DNA from: Stieleria maiorica
Lineage (GTDB): Bacteria; Planctomycetota; Planctomycetia; Pirellulales; Pirellulaceae
Direction of reading: 5' to 3'
NCBI RefSeq assembly: GCF_008035925.1
Contig: NZ_CP036264.1
Coordinates: 8,809,121 to 8,873,120, forward strand
Length of the DNA stretch: 64,000 bases
A program made the position numbers and the translations under genes. Position 1 is the first letter of the stretch, and the number at the start of each line of letters is the position of its first letter. Positions 1 to 8,073 of this stretch are shown piece by piece. A model generated the notes under the pieces. That model ran no database searches and was not told where the DNA came from. It saw nothing but the letters and a program-made list of their open reading frames with translations.

Positions 1-102
1 TGTTCGGCCCCCAAGGGGGCGATTTGGATCACACGATTGCATTGAAGCAAGGTGAGATGTGCGTGTGAGCGGAATCGAGGTGGAACCTGGAGGACGGGAA
101 CT

Positions 103-236
103 GGGCAAAACGATGGGGGCAAAACGATGTTGTGATCGGAAATGGCAGAATGATGGGGACGATGGGGCTTGTGCGGACACCTGCGGATTCCGATCGATCG
201 TTTTGCCCCCATCGTTTTGCCCCCATCGTTTTGCCC
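103..236. repeat. Long inverted repeat of GGGCAAAACGATG-type units
   Basis: Positions 103-129 hold two head-to-tail copies of a roughly 14-bp unit (GGGCAAAACGATGG). Positions 210-236 are the perfect 27-bp reverse complement, and a further unit lies just before it from about 197. The 80-nt loop contains degraded copies (GATGGGGACGATGGGG). The structure lies beyond the 3' end of the amidoligase gene. Apart from this palindrome I see no gene in 1-363; the short open frames here only translate the repeat. Confidence 0.85.
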
Positions 237-363
237 CCCTTCGCTTTCCGCTTTGCCTTCCGATTCCCGCCCGCTTCGCCCTCGATTCACCTGATGGGCA
301 GGGGAATGATTTGCGGAGTTCGTGTATCGTGGTGGCTGACGATTCACTGACCGGCGTCGACCA

Positions 364-2490
364 CTACACGTTTAACTGTTGCCAACGAAGATCGACGACC
401 GGATCGCTGATCGCATCACGGGGAGGTTGCGTCGGCGATGAGACCGACGTCGCGTCGATCGGTTTGATGACACAGCGTTGTTCACGCCGCCGGCGGGCAT
501 CATCGACCGTCGCGGGAAGGCCGGCGTAGGGTTCGCTTTCGGGATGCCACTCGTGCAGCGAAACATGCCAGTGACCATGGCGTGGATGAGAGACCGTCAG
601 TACCAGCGGCGACTGGGCGCCGAGCGTCGGGTGCAGCCCACGGAGCGGGACAAAGGTTCGATACCTGAGTCCGACCAGCGCGACCGGCCCGTCTTCATCA
701 ACGCTCTGATGCAATGGGACCGACCAACTGCCGGCGACGACTTTCCAGTCATCAAGGGTTTCACTCGGATCATTCGACCGCAATCGAATCTCCACCCGCG
801 ACGTGCTGGAATCGATCAGCCGCGAACCGCCGCGCTCTTGCGTGGCCACATCGCCGACCAGCGGCCAGAACTCCAACGCCTTGCGGATCTCCAGTTGTGC
901 CGAACCGAGCGTCCGCTGGGCCAGGATCAGGTCGCGATCCCGCAACAGTCGCTCGACCAGCGGAGTCCCGAGTCCCTGGTCATTGGCCTGCAGATCCGCC
1001 AGCACTTCCTTCATGTCCCGATGCAAAAAGTACGGCAGCGAAAACCGCGAATGCAACTCCGGGCCCCACGAGACCAACGGTTCTTCAAAAGGATGCTTGG
1101 CCAGCATCGTGACGACCGCACGCAGCAGCGCCGCCAACGATGCGGTTGTCTCCGCCGAGGGCGCCATGCGAAACGCGCGAAACTCGACCAGCCCGTTGCA
1201 GCCGCGTCCGCCCAGAAACGGATTCCACAGTTTCTCGATGTTGATCTCGGCGCGATGGCTGTTGCCGGAGGGGTCGGCCAAAAACGGTGCCAAACTGGAC
1301 CAAAGGGTTTCCGGCGTTGGGCTGTCGACCCGACGGAGCAGTTCCAGCGCGAGGGCGAACTCCGACAAGTCATGATTCAGACTTTCGTCCACGCGAGGTG
1401 CCTGGCTGGACGGGCCGACCGAATCGGTGGCGTGCAGGTACGATAGCGAGGGATGCTGGTTGAAATAACGCACGATGCCCGGCAACAAATGGCCGGTGGC
1501 CAAGAACGGGCTGACCGAAGGCCGGGCACCGCCGAGAGTGATATGCCCGCCTCCGCCGGAATCGCTTTCCACGCCGTTGTACTGCAACCGCAACGGGGCC
1601 AGTCGTTCCTGCTTCGCGGCGCTTTCCAACTGGCGCAAGTGCTGCAGCAGGTCGACCGTTCCGGCAACCGGTGCCATGTTGGCTTCGATCACCGCCGGGT
1701 CCGGCGTGATCGTCGTCCAACAGACGGTGGAATCGACCGGGGGCGGATACCCGCAAAGGATGATCGAGGGCAATTCCAGTTCAATCGCGACGTTGGCAAT
1801 GGCGTCCAGCAGTCGTTCGAACAGCTTCACATCGGGGATTTTGGGGAACTCCAGAGTCGCGATGCCGTCTTGTTCACGGCAGACGATCAGGTAGTTGCCC
1901 GAGTCGGCCAATTCGTCTTCCAGCTCTGCCCCCTCGACGCGTTCACTGTGAAGCGACGCCCGGGCCAGCGCCGGTTCGTCGCCCTGGCAGACCGGCGGCG
2001 GCGTCCCGTCGGTTCGAAAAACCACTCGGTCCTGCAGCGGCGTTTGCGCGGTTGCCGCGCTCAAGCCGATCGATCGCAGGACGCGGGACAGTGTCGCGGA
2101 AAGTGTTGCCGGAACCTTGGTCGCGTTTGACTCTTCTGCGGTCGTGGTCGCAACGGCTGCGACGGCCGGATCTGGCGGCCCGGGCCAGACGCGCAAACCA
2201 TCGCGTCGCGAATAGATTCCGACACACCAACGCGGGTGCGGTTCGCCGCCGTACTGTCGGCCGACGCTGCGCAAGATCGCGGCGCCCTTGTGATGCCGCT
2301 CCAATCGCGCGAGCATCTTGAGCGCGCGGTCTTGTTTGTCGTCACCGAGCGCATCAAAAAGCCACTCGGGGGCCTCGGAGAATCGATCGGTGTAGGTCGG
2401 TTCGGCGCCGACCCAGATCGAAAGTCCGGCACGAGTCACGCGCCGGTCATGGTCCGCCAACGCCTGCATCACCTCGTCGTCAGGATCCAT
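364..2490 (-). CDS. DUF2126 (amidoligase-like) protein, stand-alone form
   Basis: The 708-aa product resembles the DUF2126 half of bacterial transglutaminase-DUF2126 fusion proteins, which are thought to be ATP-grasp-related amidoligases in peptide or polyamine ligation. Visible signatures are WVGAEPTYTDRF near the N-terminus, RSVGRQYGGEPHPRW, GYPPPVDS, TTITPDPAVIE, DSGGGGHITLGG, YVGPSSQAPRVDE-like SVGPSSQAPRVDE, and NSHRAEINIEKLWNP. The transglutaminase-like N-terminal domain (about 300 aa) usually fused to it is absent. The frame is open further upstream, but that extension overlaps the previous gene in another frame and is Arg-rich. I start at the ATG at 2490, preceded by GGGAAGGAA. It is the last gene of a four-gene operon with two-component genes, 26 nt after the preceding stop. 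Substrate unknown. Confidence 0.82.
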   Translation of the reverse strand: MDPDDEVMQALADHDRRVTRAGLSIWVGAEPTYTDRFSEAPEWLFDALGDDKQDRALKMLARLERHHKGAAILRSVGRQYGGEPHPRWCVGIYSRRDGLRVWPGPPDPAVAAVATTTAEESNATKVPATLSATLSRVLRSIGLSAATAQTPLQDRVVFRTDGTPPPVCQGDEPALARASLHSERVEGAELEDELADSGNYLIVCREQDGIATLEFPKIPDVKLFERLLDAIANVAIELELPSIILCGYPPPVDSTVCWTTITPDPAVIEANMAPVAGTVDLLQHLRQLESAAKQERLAPLRLQYNGVESDSGGGGHITLGGARPSVSPFLATGHLLPGIVRYFNQHPSLSYLHATDSVGPSSQAPRVDESLNHDLSEFALALELLRRVDSPTPETLWSSLAPFLADPSGNSHRAEINIEKLWNPFLGGRGCNGLVEFRAFRMAPSAETTASLAALLRAVVTMLAKHPFEEPLVSWGPELHSRFSLPYFLHRDMKEVLADLQANDQGLGTPLVERLLRDRDLILAQRTLGSAQLEIRKALEFWPLVGDVATQERGGSRLIDSSTSRVEIRLRSNDPSETLDDWKVVAGSWSVPLHQSVDEDGPVALVGLRYRTFVPLRGLHPTLGAQSPLVLTVSHPRHGHWHVSLHEWHPESEPYAGLPATVDDARRRREQRCVIKPIDATSVSSPTQPPRDAISDPVVDLRWQQLNV

Positions 2491-2516
2491 CGCGATTCCT
2501 TCCCAATGAGCCTCGG

Positions 2517-3035
2517 CTACGCGGTCGGATTGCTGACCGCGATTTCCCATGCCTGACGATCTTCGAGAGCCTTGATCAACTGCGGCAACGTTGTGATCAG
2601 GCTGTCTTGATCGGCCGAATCGAGGTCGCCGGCGATTCGATCGAGTGTGAACTCGGCGTCGTCTACCAACCCGCCGGTGCAGACGAAGAACGCCACCGGC
2701 GGACTGGTCATCCACTCCACGAAATGATCGGCGACGCGGCGGGTCAGAGTCGGGTGAGAGCGTTCCATGCCGTCGTCGGCGACAAAGATGATTTGCCGCG
2801 GTTTCATCTGCCGCCCCCAAAGCCGATCGCAGCCGCGTTGGAGCACGCCGGACAGGCGATGGCGGAGGTAACTGGTCTGTTCATCAAGCGTTTCGCCGAC
2901 GACGGGTTCGAAATCCCCCGGCTCGGTGCACATCAGCGGCACCCCCTGGTCATCGGGAGTGATTCCGGAAACAGACCAGCGACGGTTGCCGGTTTCGACC
3001 AGCACGGTCAGCAAGACGGGGACTTTGTCGGTCAT
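2517..3035 (-). CDS. Conserved hypothetical protein in two-component operon
   Basis: This 172-aa acidic, soluble protein has no signal peptide, and I do not recognise the family. It begins with a beta-strand-rich stretch (VPVLLTVLVETGNRRWSVSG), has a conserved-looking central hydrophobic strand (RQIIFVADDGME) and a helical C-terminus. The ATG overlaps the stop of the upstream receiver gene by 4 nt (ATGA), which implies translational coupling. It is followed after 26 nt by the amidoligase-like gene, so it may be an accessory or substrate-recognition partner of that enzyme. That role rests only on position. Confidence 0.7.
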   Translation of the reverse strand: MTDKVPVLLTVLVETGNRRWSVSGITPDDQGVPLMCTEPGDFEPVVGETLDEQTSYLRHRLSGVLQRGCDRLWGRQMKPRQIIFVADDGMERSHPTLTRRVADHFVEWMTSPPVAFFVCTGGLVDDAEFTLDRIAGDLDSADQDSLITTLPQLIKALEDRQAWEIAVSNPTA

Positions 3036-3589
3036 CGTTGCGATTGCAGTCGGCTCAATAGTTGTGTCGCGTTTTCATTGAATCGATTCAAACCTTCGGC
3101 ATCAAGGTCGGGGCTTTGGCCGAGCATCCGTTCGGCATAGCGCTGACCTTGCTCGACGTGGTCGTGCAGATCGGTCAACAGTCGCCGTCGCTCGACCAAG
3201 CGATCATACTCGGTCGCGGCTTCGCGGAGCACTTCGACCAATTCATCGGGGTCCCAGGGTTTGGTGATGTAGCGAAACAGCCCGCCTTTGTTGATCGCGT
3301 CGATGACGGCCTTGATGTCGGCGTATCCGGTGAAGACCATTCGAATCGCGTCGGGGTATTCGTTCTTCACCTTCCCCATCAATTCCACCCCGGTCATTTC
3401 CGGCATCCGTTGGTCGGTCATCACGACATGAATGGGATGTTGGCGGAGCAGCTCCAACGCCTCCGCCCCGCTCTCGGCGGTGTACAGGTTGAACTCGCGT
3501 CGCAACAACCCCTTGATCGAAAACAGGATCTCGGGTTCGTCGTCAACGAGTAGAATCGAATGTTTCGGCTGCGTCTTTCCGGTCATCAT
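3032..3589 (-). CDS. Stand-alone response regulator receiver protein
   Basis: An N-terminal CheY-like receiver domain (about residues 10-130) carries the acidic pair in LLVDDEP, the phospho-acceptor D59 in VVMTDQRMPEMTG, the Thr of VFTGYAD and the Lys of YITKPWDP. This matches RpfG-type receivers. The remaining 60 residues look coiled-coil or helical, and there is no DNA-binding, HD-GYP or GGDEF output domain. It probably acts through protein contact. The frame continues to a GTG at 3598; I prefer the ATG pair at 3589/3586 behind GGGAG. It lies 16 nt after the kinase gene and overlaps the next gene by 4 nt. Confidence 0.88.
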   Translation of the reverse strand: MMTGKTQPKHSILLVDDEPEILFSIKGLLRREFNLYTAESGAEALELLRQHPIHVVMTDQRMPEMTGVELMGKVKNEYPDAIRMVFTGYADIKAVIDAINKGGLFRYITKPWDPDELVEVLREAATEYDRLVERRRLLTDLHDHVEQGQRYAERMLGQSPDLDAEGLNRFNENATQLLSRLQSQR

Positions 3590-3605
3590 CACTCCCACGC
3601 CAATG

Positions 3606-4829
3606 TTACTCGGATTTGGGCCGCGGTGGCAGTGTCACACGGAAGGTACTGCCGCGTCCCTTTTCGCTTTTCACGTCGATCGTCCCGCCATGGTCACGGA
3701 CGATCCCGTAACTGATCGCCAGGCCCATCCCGGTCCCCCCGCCCACCGGTTTGGTCGTGAAAAATGGATCGAAAATGCGTGGCAGGTGCTCGGCATCGAT
3801 GCCACTGCCATGATCTTGCACTTCGACGGTGATCGTTCCATCGTCGTCCGCCGACGTCCGCGCATCAACGCGTCCACCGGACTCGCTCGCTTGGATTCCG
3901 TTAAGTAATAGATTGTACAGTACTTGATGGATCTTGGCCGGATGACACACCAGACTCGGCAAATCGTCTTGCAGTGACACGTTCACCGTGATCTGGCCGG
4001 CTTGCATTTTATGGGCCAGCACCGCGATGGTGGAGCGAAGCGACGCGTTGATGTCCACCTGGTCGAATTCGGCTTCATCCAAACGGGCAAAATCGCGGAG
4101 GTTTTTCACAATGTCACGCACCCGTTTCAAGCCGTCGGAGGAGCTTTCGAACAGACGTGGCAGGTTTTCCTGGACCCATTCCCAATCGCTGTCCTCGTCC
4201 AGCTGTTCCAATTCGCCCGCCAAATCCGGGCGTGACGCCGCCAACGCGTCGCTTAGCGAGCGGTGCTTTTCCACCAATTCCAACAGCCCGACGACCTCGC
4301 GGCGAAGCACGGCCAAATTGTTGGAGACGATGGAGATCGGATTGTTGATTTCATGAGCCATTCCGGCGGCCAATTGGCCCAGGCCGGCAAGTTTTTCGCT
4401 TTGCACCAGCGCCGCCTGCGTTTCACGGAGCTGGCGGTTCTGCTCGGCTAGCGATTGCTCCAAACGGATGATCCGCTCGCCCTCGCGGACCCGTACACGC
4501 AATTCTTCGGAATCACAAGGTTTGATTAGAAAATCGTCCGCCCCGGCTTCCATCGCATGGACCAGGTCTTCCTTTTCCGATTTCGCCGTCAGCAAGATGA
4601 TGTAGGTGTACTCGGCCGACTGACTGGCCCGGATCCGCGTGACCAACTCCAACCCGTCCATTTCGGGCATCATCCAGTCGCTCAACACCAGCGGAAAATG
4701 CTCCTGCTGGAACCGCTGCCAGGCTTCGGCACCGTTTTCCGTCGCGACAATTTCATAGTCCCACTGTTTCAGCGATTCGACCAGAACATGCCGCATCATC
4801 GCCGAGTCATCGGCAACCAGGATTTTCAT
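3606..4829 (-). CDS. Receiver-histidine kinase hybrid (soluble)
   Basis: The 407-aa protein has a CheY-like receiver at residues 1-120 (phospho-acceptor D51 in LSDWMMPEMDG, K103 in LIKPCD), a coiled-coil linker, a HisKA dimerisation helix with phospho-His about residue 159 (GMAHEINNPIS) and a HATPase domain. The ATPase part has an N-box (YNLLLNGIQAS), G1 (DHGSGID), F-box (FDPFFTTK) and G2 (GGGTGMGLAIS). There are no membrane segments or signal peptide, so it should take its input through the N-terminal receiver or a cytoplasmic partner. It is the first gene of the operon with the lone receiver, the 172-aa protein and the amidoligase-like enzyme, and its receiver is the likely relay target or input. 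Confidence 0.93.
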   Translation of the reverse strand: MKILVADDSAMMRHVLVESLKQWDYEIVATENGAEAWQRFQQEHFPLVLSDWMMPEMDGLELVTRIRASQSAEYTYIILLTAKSEKEDLVHAMEAGADDFLIKPCDSEELRVRVREGERIIRLEQSLAEQNRQLRETQAALVQSEKLAGLGQLAAGMAHEINNPISIVSNNLAVLRREVVGLLELVEKHRSLSDALAASRPDLAGELEQLDEDSDWEWVQENLPRLFESSSDGLKRVRDIVKNLRDFARLDEAEFDQVDINASLRSTIAVLAHKMQAGQITVNVSLQDDLPSLVCHPAKIHQVLYNLLLNGIQASESGGRVDARTSADDDGTITVEVQDHGSGIDAEHLPRIFDPFFTTKPVGGGTGMGLAISYGIVRDHGGTIDVKSEKGRGSTFRVTLPPRPKSE

Positions 4830-5151
4830 GACCGGCGTTTCCTTGGCGAAGACTTCGAACTCAAACGCCTATCACTTTACGGTATCGTCGGGTGGTTTTC
4901 ATCCGACCAGCCGTTTATCCGAAAACCCCAGCGGCAATGCGCAACAGGATAGCGCCGATCAACCGTCCTCTGGCGCGCCGGAACATCGAAATCGCCGCGG
5001 ATTCAGCTTCGGGCGAAGACTACGTCGGGCGAATAAAAGAAGTGTGCCAACGGCCCGCATGGTAAAGCTGGCCGTTGGCACTGGTGCTACGTCAACTTTT
5101 GAACTTAGGGTGCCGCGGAAACGGGATCAGGCACGAATGGCACGGGCTTAG

Positions 5152-5229
5152 TGAGCCGACGGCACTAGCCGCGGGCCTTGATACGTTTTTAACACGGCGG
5201 TAAGACCCGAGGCTAGCGCCGACGGCTCA
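5152..5229. repeat. Palindromic intergenic repeat (TGAGCCG family)
   Basis: The left arm (about 5152-5176, TGAGCCGACGGCACTAGCC...) and right arm (about 5204-5229) form an imperfect inverted repeat of about 25 bp around a 27-nt centre. An open reading frame on the minus strand crosses it but is most simply explained by the repeat. The wider gap 4830-5411 contains this element, the next one and no convincing gene. Confidence 0.8.
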
Positions 5230-5256
5230 GCATATCGGCTTATCCCCGTGCCATTC

Positions 5257-5316
5257 GGATCAGGTACCAAAAATGCGAAGCACCCTTCGGGCCATTCCGT
5301 TTTTGGTACCTGATCC
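5257..5316. repeat. Hairpin repeat with GGATCAGGTACCAAAAA arms
   Basis: The 17-nt arm GGATCAGGTACCAAAAA at 5257-5273 is repeated as its perfect reverse complement at 5300-5316. The loop is a GC-rich 26-nt segment including GCACCCTTCGGGCC. A shorter GGATCAGG copy lies near 5124. As RNA it would be a stable hairpin without a clear U-tract, which fits a dispersed palindromic repeat better than a classical terminator. Confidence 0.8.
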
Positions 5317-5411
5317 ATTTTCCGCTCGACAAACGCAACCCGAAAACTTGATGCTGACAGAACACTAGGTCGCTGCACTAGGTCGCTGAAACGCAAAGCG
5401 GTGGCTTGAGA

Positions 5412-5576
5412 TCAATCCTTGAATTCCTTGTCCCCCGCTTGCATGCGATCGCCTTCGGCAATCGCTGCTTCATACGCCTCCATGGCAGTCTGGTCCGAGG
5501 TGTCCACGACGTTCCCCGAACTTGACGGTTTGCAACCGGTCAGAACAAGGCACAGCAAGATCATCCAGTATTTCAT
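5412..5576 (-). CDS. Small lipoprotein (54 aa)
   Basis: A short frame from the ATG at 5576 to the TGA at 5412 encodes 54 residues. It begins MKYWMILLCLVLTGCKPSSS, a compact type II signal peptide with a clear lipobox (LTGC), so the mature protein would be a 40-residue acidic lipid-anchored peptide starting at C15. It ends QAGDKEFKD. Planctomycetes commonly encode tiny lipoproteins of this layout beside DUF1559 genes; this one lies 112 nt downstream of such a gene on the same strand. Function unknown. Confidence 0.72.
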   Translation of the reverse strand: MKYWMILLCLVLTGCKPSSSGNVVDTSDQTAMEAYEAAIAEGDRMQAGDKEFKD

Positions 5577-5688
5577 TGATTGATTGTCCGTTAAATTCTA
5601 AAGGTCATGAATCGCTTGAACGCCCGACGCTGGTGTGCATCGAGCGTTCGTGCATGGTATCGAGGTCTCGATCGGTTGAGCGACCTAC

Positions 5689-6936
5689 CTATTGGTTGAG
5701 TTGCTCTTGGATCACTTCGCCGCCAGCACGCGAGCCGAGCGCGCCCCACAGCCCGAAGGGGCTGGGGCTTCCCGGCGGCGGCGAACCGGCGCGGTGCGAG
5801 ACTTGCGGGGCGTTGGGATTTCCCGCTTCGATCGAATCGGTAATGAAGACGACCGCACCGTCTCCCATCAAGACATGGACGCCACCCTGGTGACGGCTGG
5901 ACGGTGGAGAAACAACATCGCGGTGATCCCGACCGTCGGAACAGAGCAGCTTGTTCGGCGACAGAACGGTCGTCATCTGTGTGTATGGCGGCATCATGTC
6001 ATGCCAACGAAATCCCCGTCCCCATGCAACATTGCTGGTCAAACCGGTCGGCAACCAAAACCGCGGACGGTCCGGATCGATATAGGGCACCGCGTAGGAC
6101 GGGTCCAAACGACACTGGTTCTTTTCCTGGGGGGCCGCGTGCGCACCCGTGTTGGTCGGAAGCGTCGTGCGGTTGTCGTTGTCACCCAAATCGGTGGCGA
6201 TCTCACCGCACATGATCGTATTGGAAAGTCCATCCAAGACGTCACGAAACTTCATGCCGCGATTGTTGACAAACATCCCCCGCTGTGAACCGTTGGACTG
6301 ATTGGCATGCCCCGTGTCGACGGAGTATGGGAATGTCACGGTTGCATCTTCCGACTTTTCGTCGATGTTCAGGTAGGGGTCTCGGGAGTGAACCGCCGAG
6401 TCGCCTGCGCAAGCGGCATAATTGGTTCGTCCGAGTGCCGGCAGTCCGACTCCGGGATCACTGGGGCAACGGAACGTCGGGGTTTCAAATGCCCACGGCG
6501 GATAGAGAACACGGTCCGGGTGCGGCCCCATCGCCTGCCAAGGCGGGCTGTGCACCGAGCCGTCGGTGTTAAATCCGTGTGGATTCGCGAGCATGTCCCA
6601 CAATCCTTGCTGTTCCACGAAGGGCACGATTCCCACCAAGAACGATAGCCGGTGGTTTGCCGAAATCTCCCGACCCGGGTTCGTGTCCCAAATGTCGCGT
6701 CCGCCGGGAATGTACGTCCCCGTTCCGTGGATCGGAAGCTGTTTGTACGCCGAGTGGTAATTGTGGATCGCCAGGCCGATCTGCTTGAAATTGTTGCTGC
6801 AACTCATTCGTCGTGCCGCTTCGCGCGCCGCTTGAACCGCCGGAAGCAGCAGACCAACGAGAATGCCAATGATGGCGATAACGACAAGCAATTCCACCAA
6901 CGTGAACGCTCGTCGACGGACGGGCATGTGGTTCAT
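5689..6936 (-). CDS. DUF1559 family pilin-like protein
   Basis: This 415-aa protein belongs to the large planctomycete DUF1559 family. It has a type IV pilin-like N-terminal methylation motif (RRRAFTLVELLVVIAIIGIL) near residues 7-27 followed by PAVQAAREAARRMSC and the family motif NNFKQIGLAIHNYH. The C-terminus carries the usual G/H-x9-DG element (GGVHVLMGDGAVVFITDSI). These proteins are presumed to be exported by a type II secretion/type IV pilus-like pathway and to form surface or envelope structures. I start at the ATG at 6936 (MNHMPVRRRAF) because upstream codons add a non-pilin sequence. It is followed by the 54-aa lipoprotein gene. Confidence 0.95.
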   Translation of the reverse strand: MNHMPVRRRAFTLVELLVVIAIIGILVGLLLPAVQAAREAARRMSCSNNFKQIGLAIHNYHSAYKQLPIHGTGTYIPGGRDIWDTNPGREISANHRLSFLVGIVPFVEQQGLWDMLANPHGFNTDGSVHSPPWQAMGPHPDRVLYPPWAFETPTFRCPSDPGVGLPALGRTNYAACAGDSAVHSRDPYLNIDEKSEDATVTFPYSVDTGHANQSNGSQRGMFVNNRGMKFRDVLDGLSNTIMCGEIATDLGDNDNRTTLPTNTGAHAAPQEKNQCRLDPSYAVPYIDPDRPRFWLPTGLTSNVAWGRGFRWHDMMPPYTQMTTVLSPNKLLCSDGRDHRDVVSPPSSRHQGGVHVLMGDGAVVFITDSIEAGNPNAPQVSHRAGSPPPGSPSPFGLWGALGSRAGGEVIQEQLNQ

Positions 6937-7262
6937 AGACGTCTTTAAATAATATGGAAACTCAGATTCCGACCGCAAACAAACGCGGTCGAATATATTG
7001 GCCCGGCAAAGCGGGTCATTGAGCCGCAAACGCCGAAGCGCGCTTCACCGAACTGTCTAAGCACAATAAACTCGCCCAGCGGATTCCAGTTCCGAGAATT
7101 AACCAAAGAATGTTGGAGATTTCCCTTCGGGTCGACCGGTAGGACCGCTGGCCGATCTGGCCGAACCCGGATGGAGTTGTACTTAGTGGACCGGTTTGTC
7201 CCCTTAGGCTTACCATGACAATGGCTCAAATCATCACTCCCCTTGAATCCTCCACCAACACC
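6937..7262. promoter_or_regulatory. Divergent intergenic region
   Basis: This 326-bp gap separates the divergently transcribed DUF1559 gene (-) and the secreted LamG-like gene (+), so it should hold both promoters. I see AT-rich stretches around 6945-6965 and 7000 but no convincing -35/-10 pair, riboswitch or operator. Confidence 0.4.
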
Positions 7263-7991
7263 ATGACCCAGTCACCGACTCTCGTTGCTTGTCTGCTCTT
7301 TTTTTCCGCTTGCTCGGTCGCAGCAAACCTCCACGCCGCCGATCGAGGCAGGTTGATTTTTTCCGATGACTTTCAACGCAACGAATCTCAGGAGCTGAAA
7401 GACGAAGTCGGCAACGGCTGGGGGACCAACAGCGAGCGACGCGCCGGCGGCAACAAGCAAGTCGACTTGCGAAACGGTGCCATGTACATCTATCTGCACA
7501 AGGATGCCGACCACGGCGTCTCGGTTACCCATCCGGCCGAATTCCGAAACGGATCGGTCGAATTGAAGTTCATGTTGGAACACCCCAAGGACACGCTGGG
7601 TCTGAACTTTGCCGACCTCGAGTGCAAGGAAGTCTGGGCGGGGCACCTGTTCAAAGTGGTCATCGGCGTCAAGCAAACCGAGCTGGCCGATCTGAAAACC
7701 GGGGTCATGGACCTGAAAACGCGTGAGGCCCGAAAAGCCAACACGCTCACGCCGGCCCGGCAAGCCGAGCTGAAGACGAAATCAAAGAAGTTCGACTACA
7801 AACTAGATACGGGAACCTGGTACACCGCCGTTGCCACCGTAAACGGCGACACCCTGAGCGTGTCGATCGACGGCAAGCACGTCGGATCGTTCTCCTCGCC
7901 GGGCATCGCCCACCCCACCAAGCGAATGCTCCGATTGGCCGTCCACCGCAACGTGGTCGTCGACGACCTGAAAATCTATTCGCGGGATTGA
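7263..7991 (+). CDS. Secreted LamG/DUF1080-like protein
   Basis: The predicted product is 242 aa. The N-terminus (MTQSPTLVACLLFFSACSVA...LHAAD) is a signal peptide, and the frame is also open from an ATG at 7215. The mature part has the jelly-roll features of concanavalin-like/DUF1080 proteins: LIFSDDFQRNES at the start, GSVELKFMLEH, KVVIGVKQTELADLKTG, WYTAVATVNGDTLSVSIDGKHVGSFSSPGI, and a final VVVDDLKIYSRD strand. Such domains in planctomycetes bind or process carbohydrate. No catalytic residues can be assigned by eye, so I call it a probable periplasmic or extracellular carbohydrate-interacting protein. Confidence 0.8.
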   Translation: MTQSPTLVACLLFFSACSVAANLHAADRGRLIFSDDFQRNESQELKDEVGNGWGTNSERRAGGNKQVDLRNGAMYIYLHKDADHGVSVTHPAEFRNGSVELKFMLEHPKDTLGLNFADLECKEVWAGHLFKVVIGVKQTELADLKTGVMDLKTREARKANTLTPARQAELKTKSKKFDYKLDTGTWYTAVATVNGDTLSVSIDGKHVGSFSSPGIAHPTKRMLRLAVHRNVVVDDLKIYSRD

Positions 7992-8073
7992 CGTGAAACA
8001 TGAATCTTGACTCGCGACCGACGGGGCCCGTATCTACAGACTTGGCAAACTTCGCAATCCCCTTGGATTCACA

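Noticed and set aside
59..529. Plus-strand frames over 59-529
   Set aside because: They translate the ATCGTTTTGCCCC repeat (CPHRFAP) and the antisense of the amidoligase end.
478..1446. 322-aa plus-strand frame opposite the amidoligase gene
   Set aside because: Antisense shadow: no family motif, and the opposite strand is clearly DUF2126.
5148..5396. 82-aa minus-strand frame
   Set aside because: It consists almost wholly of the two palindromic repeats; no RBS or conserved motif.
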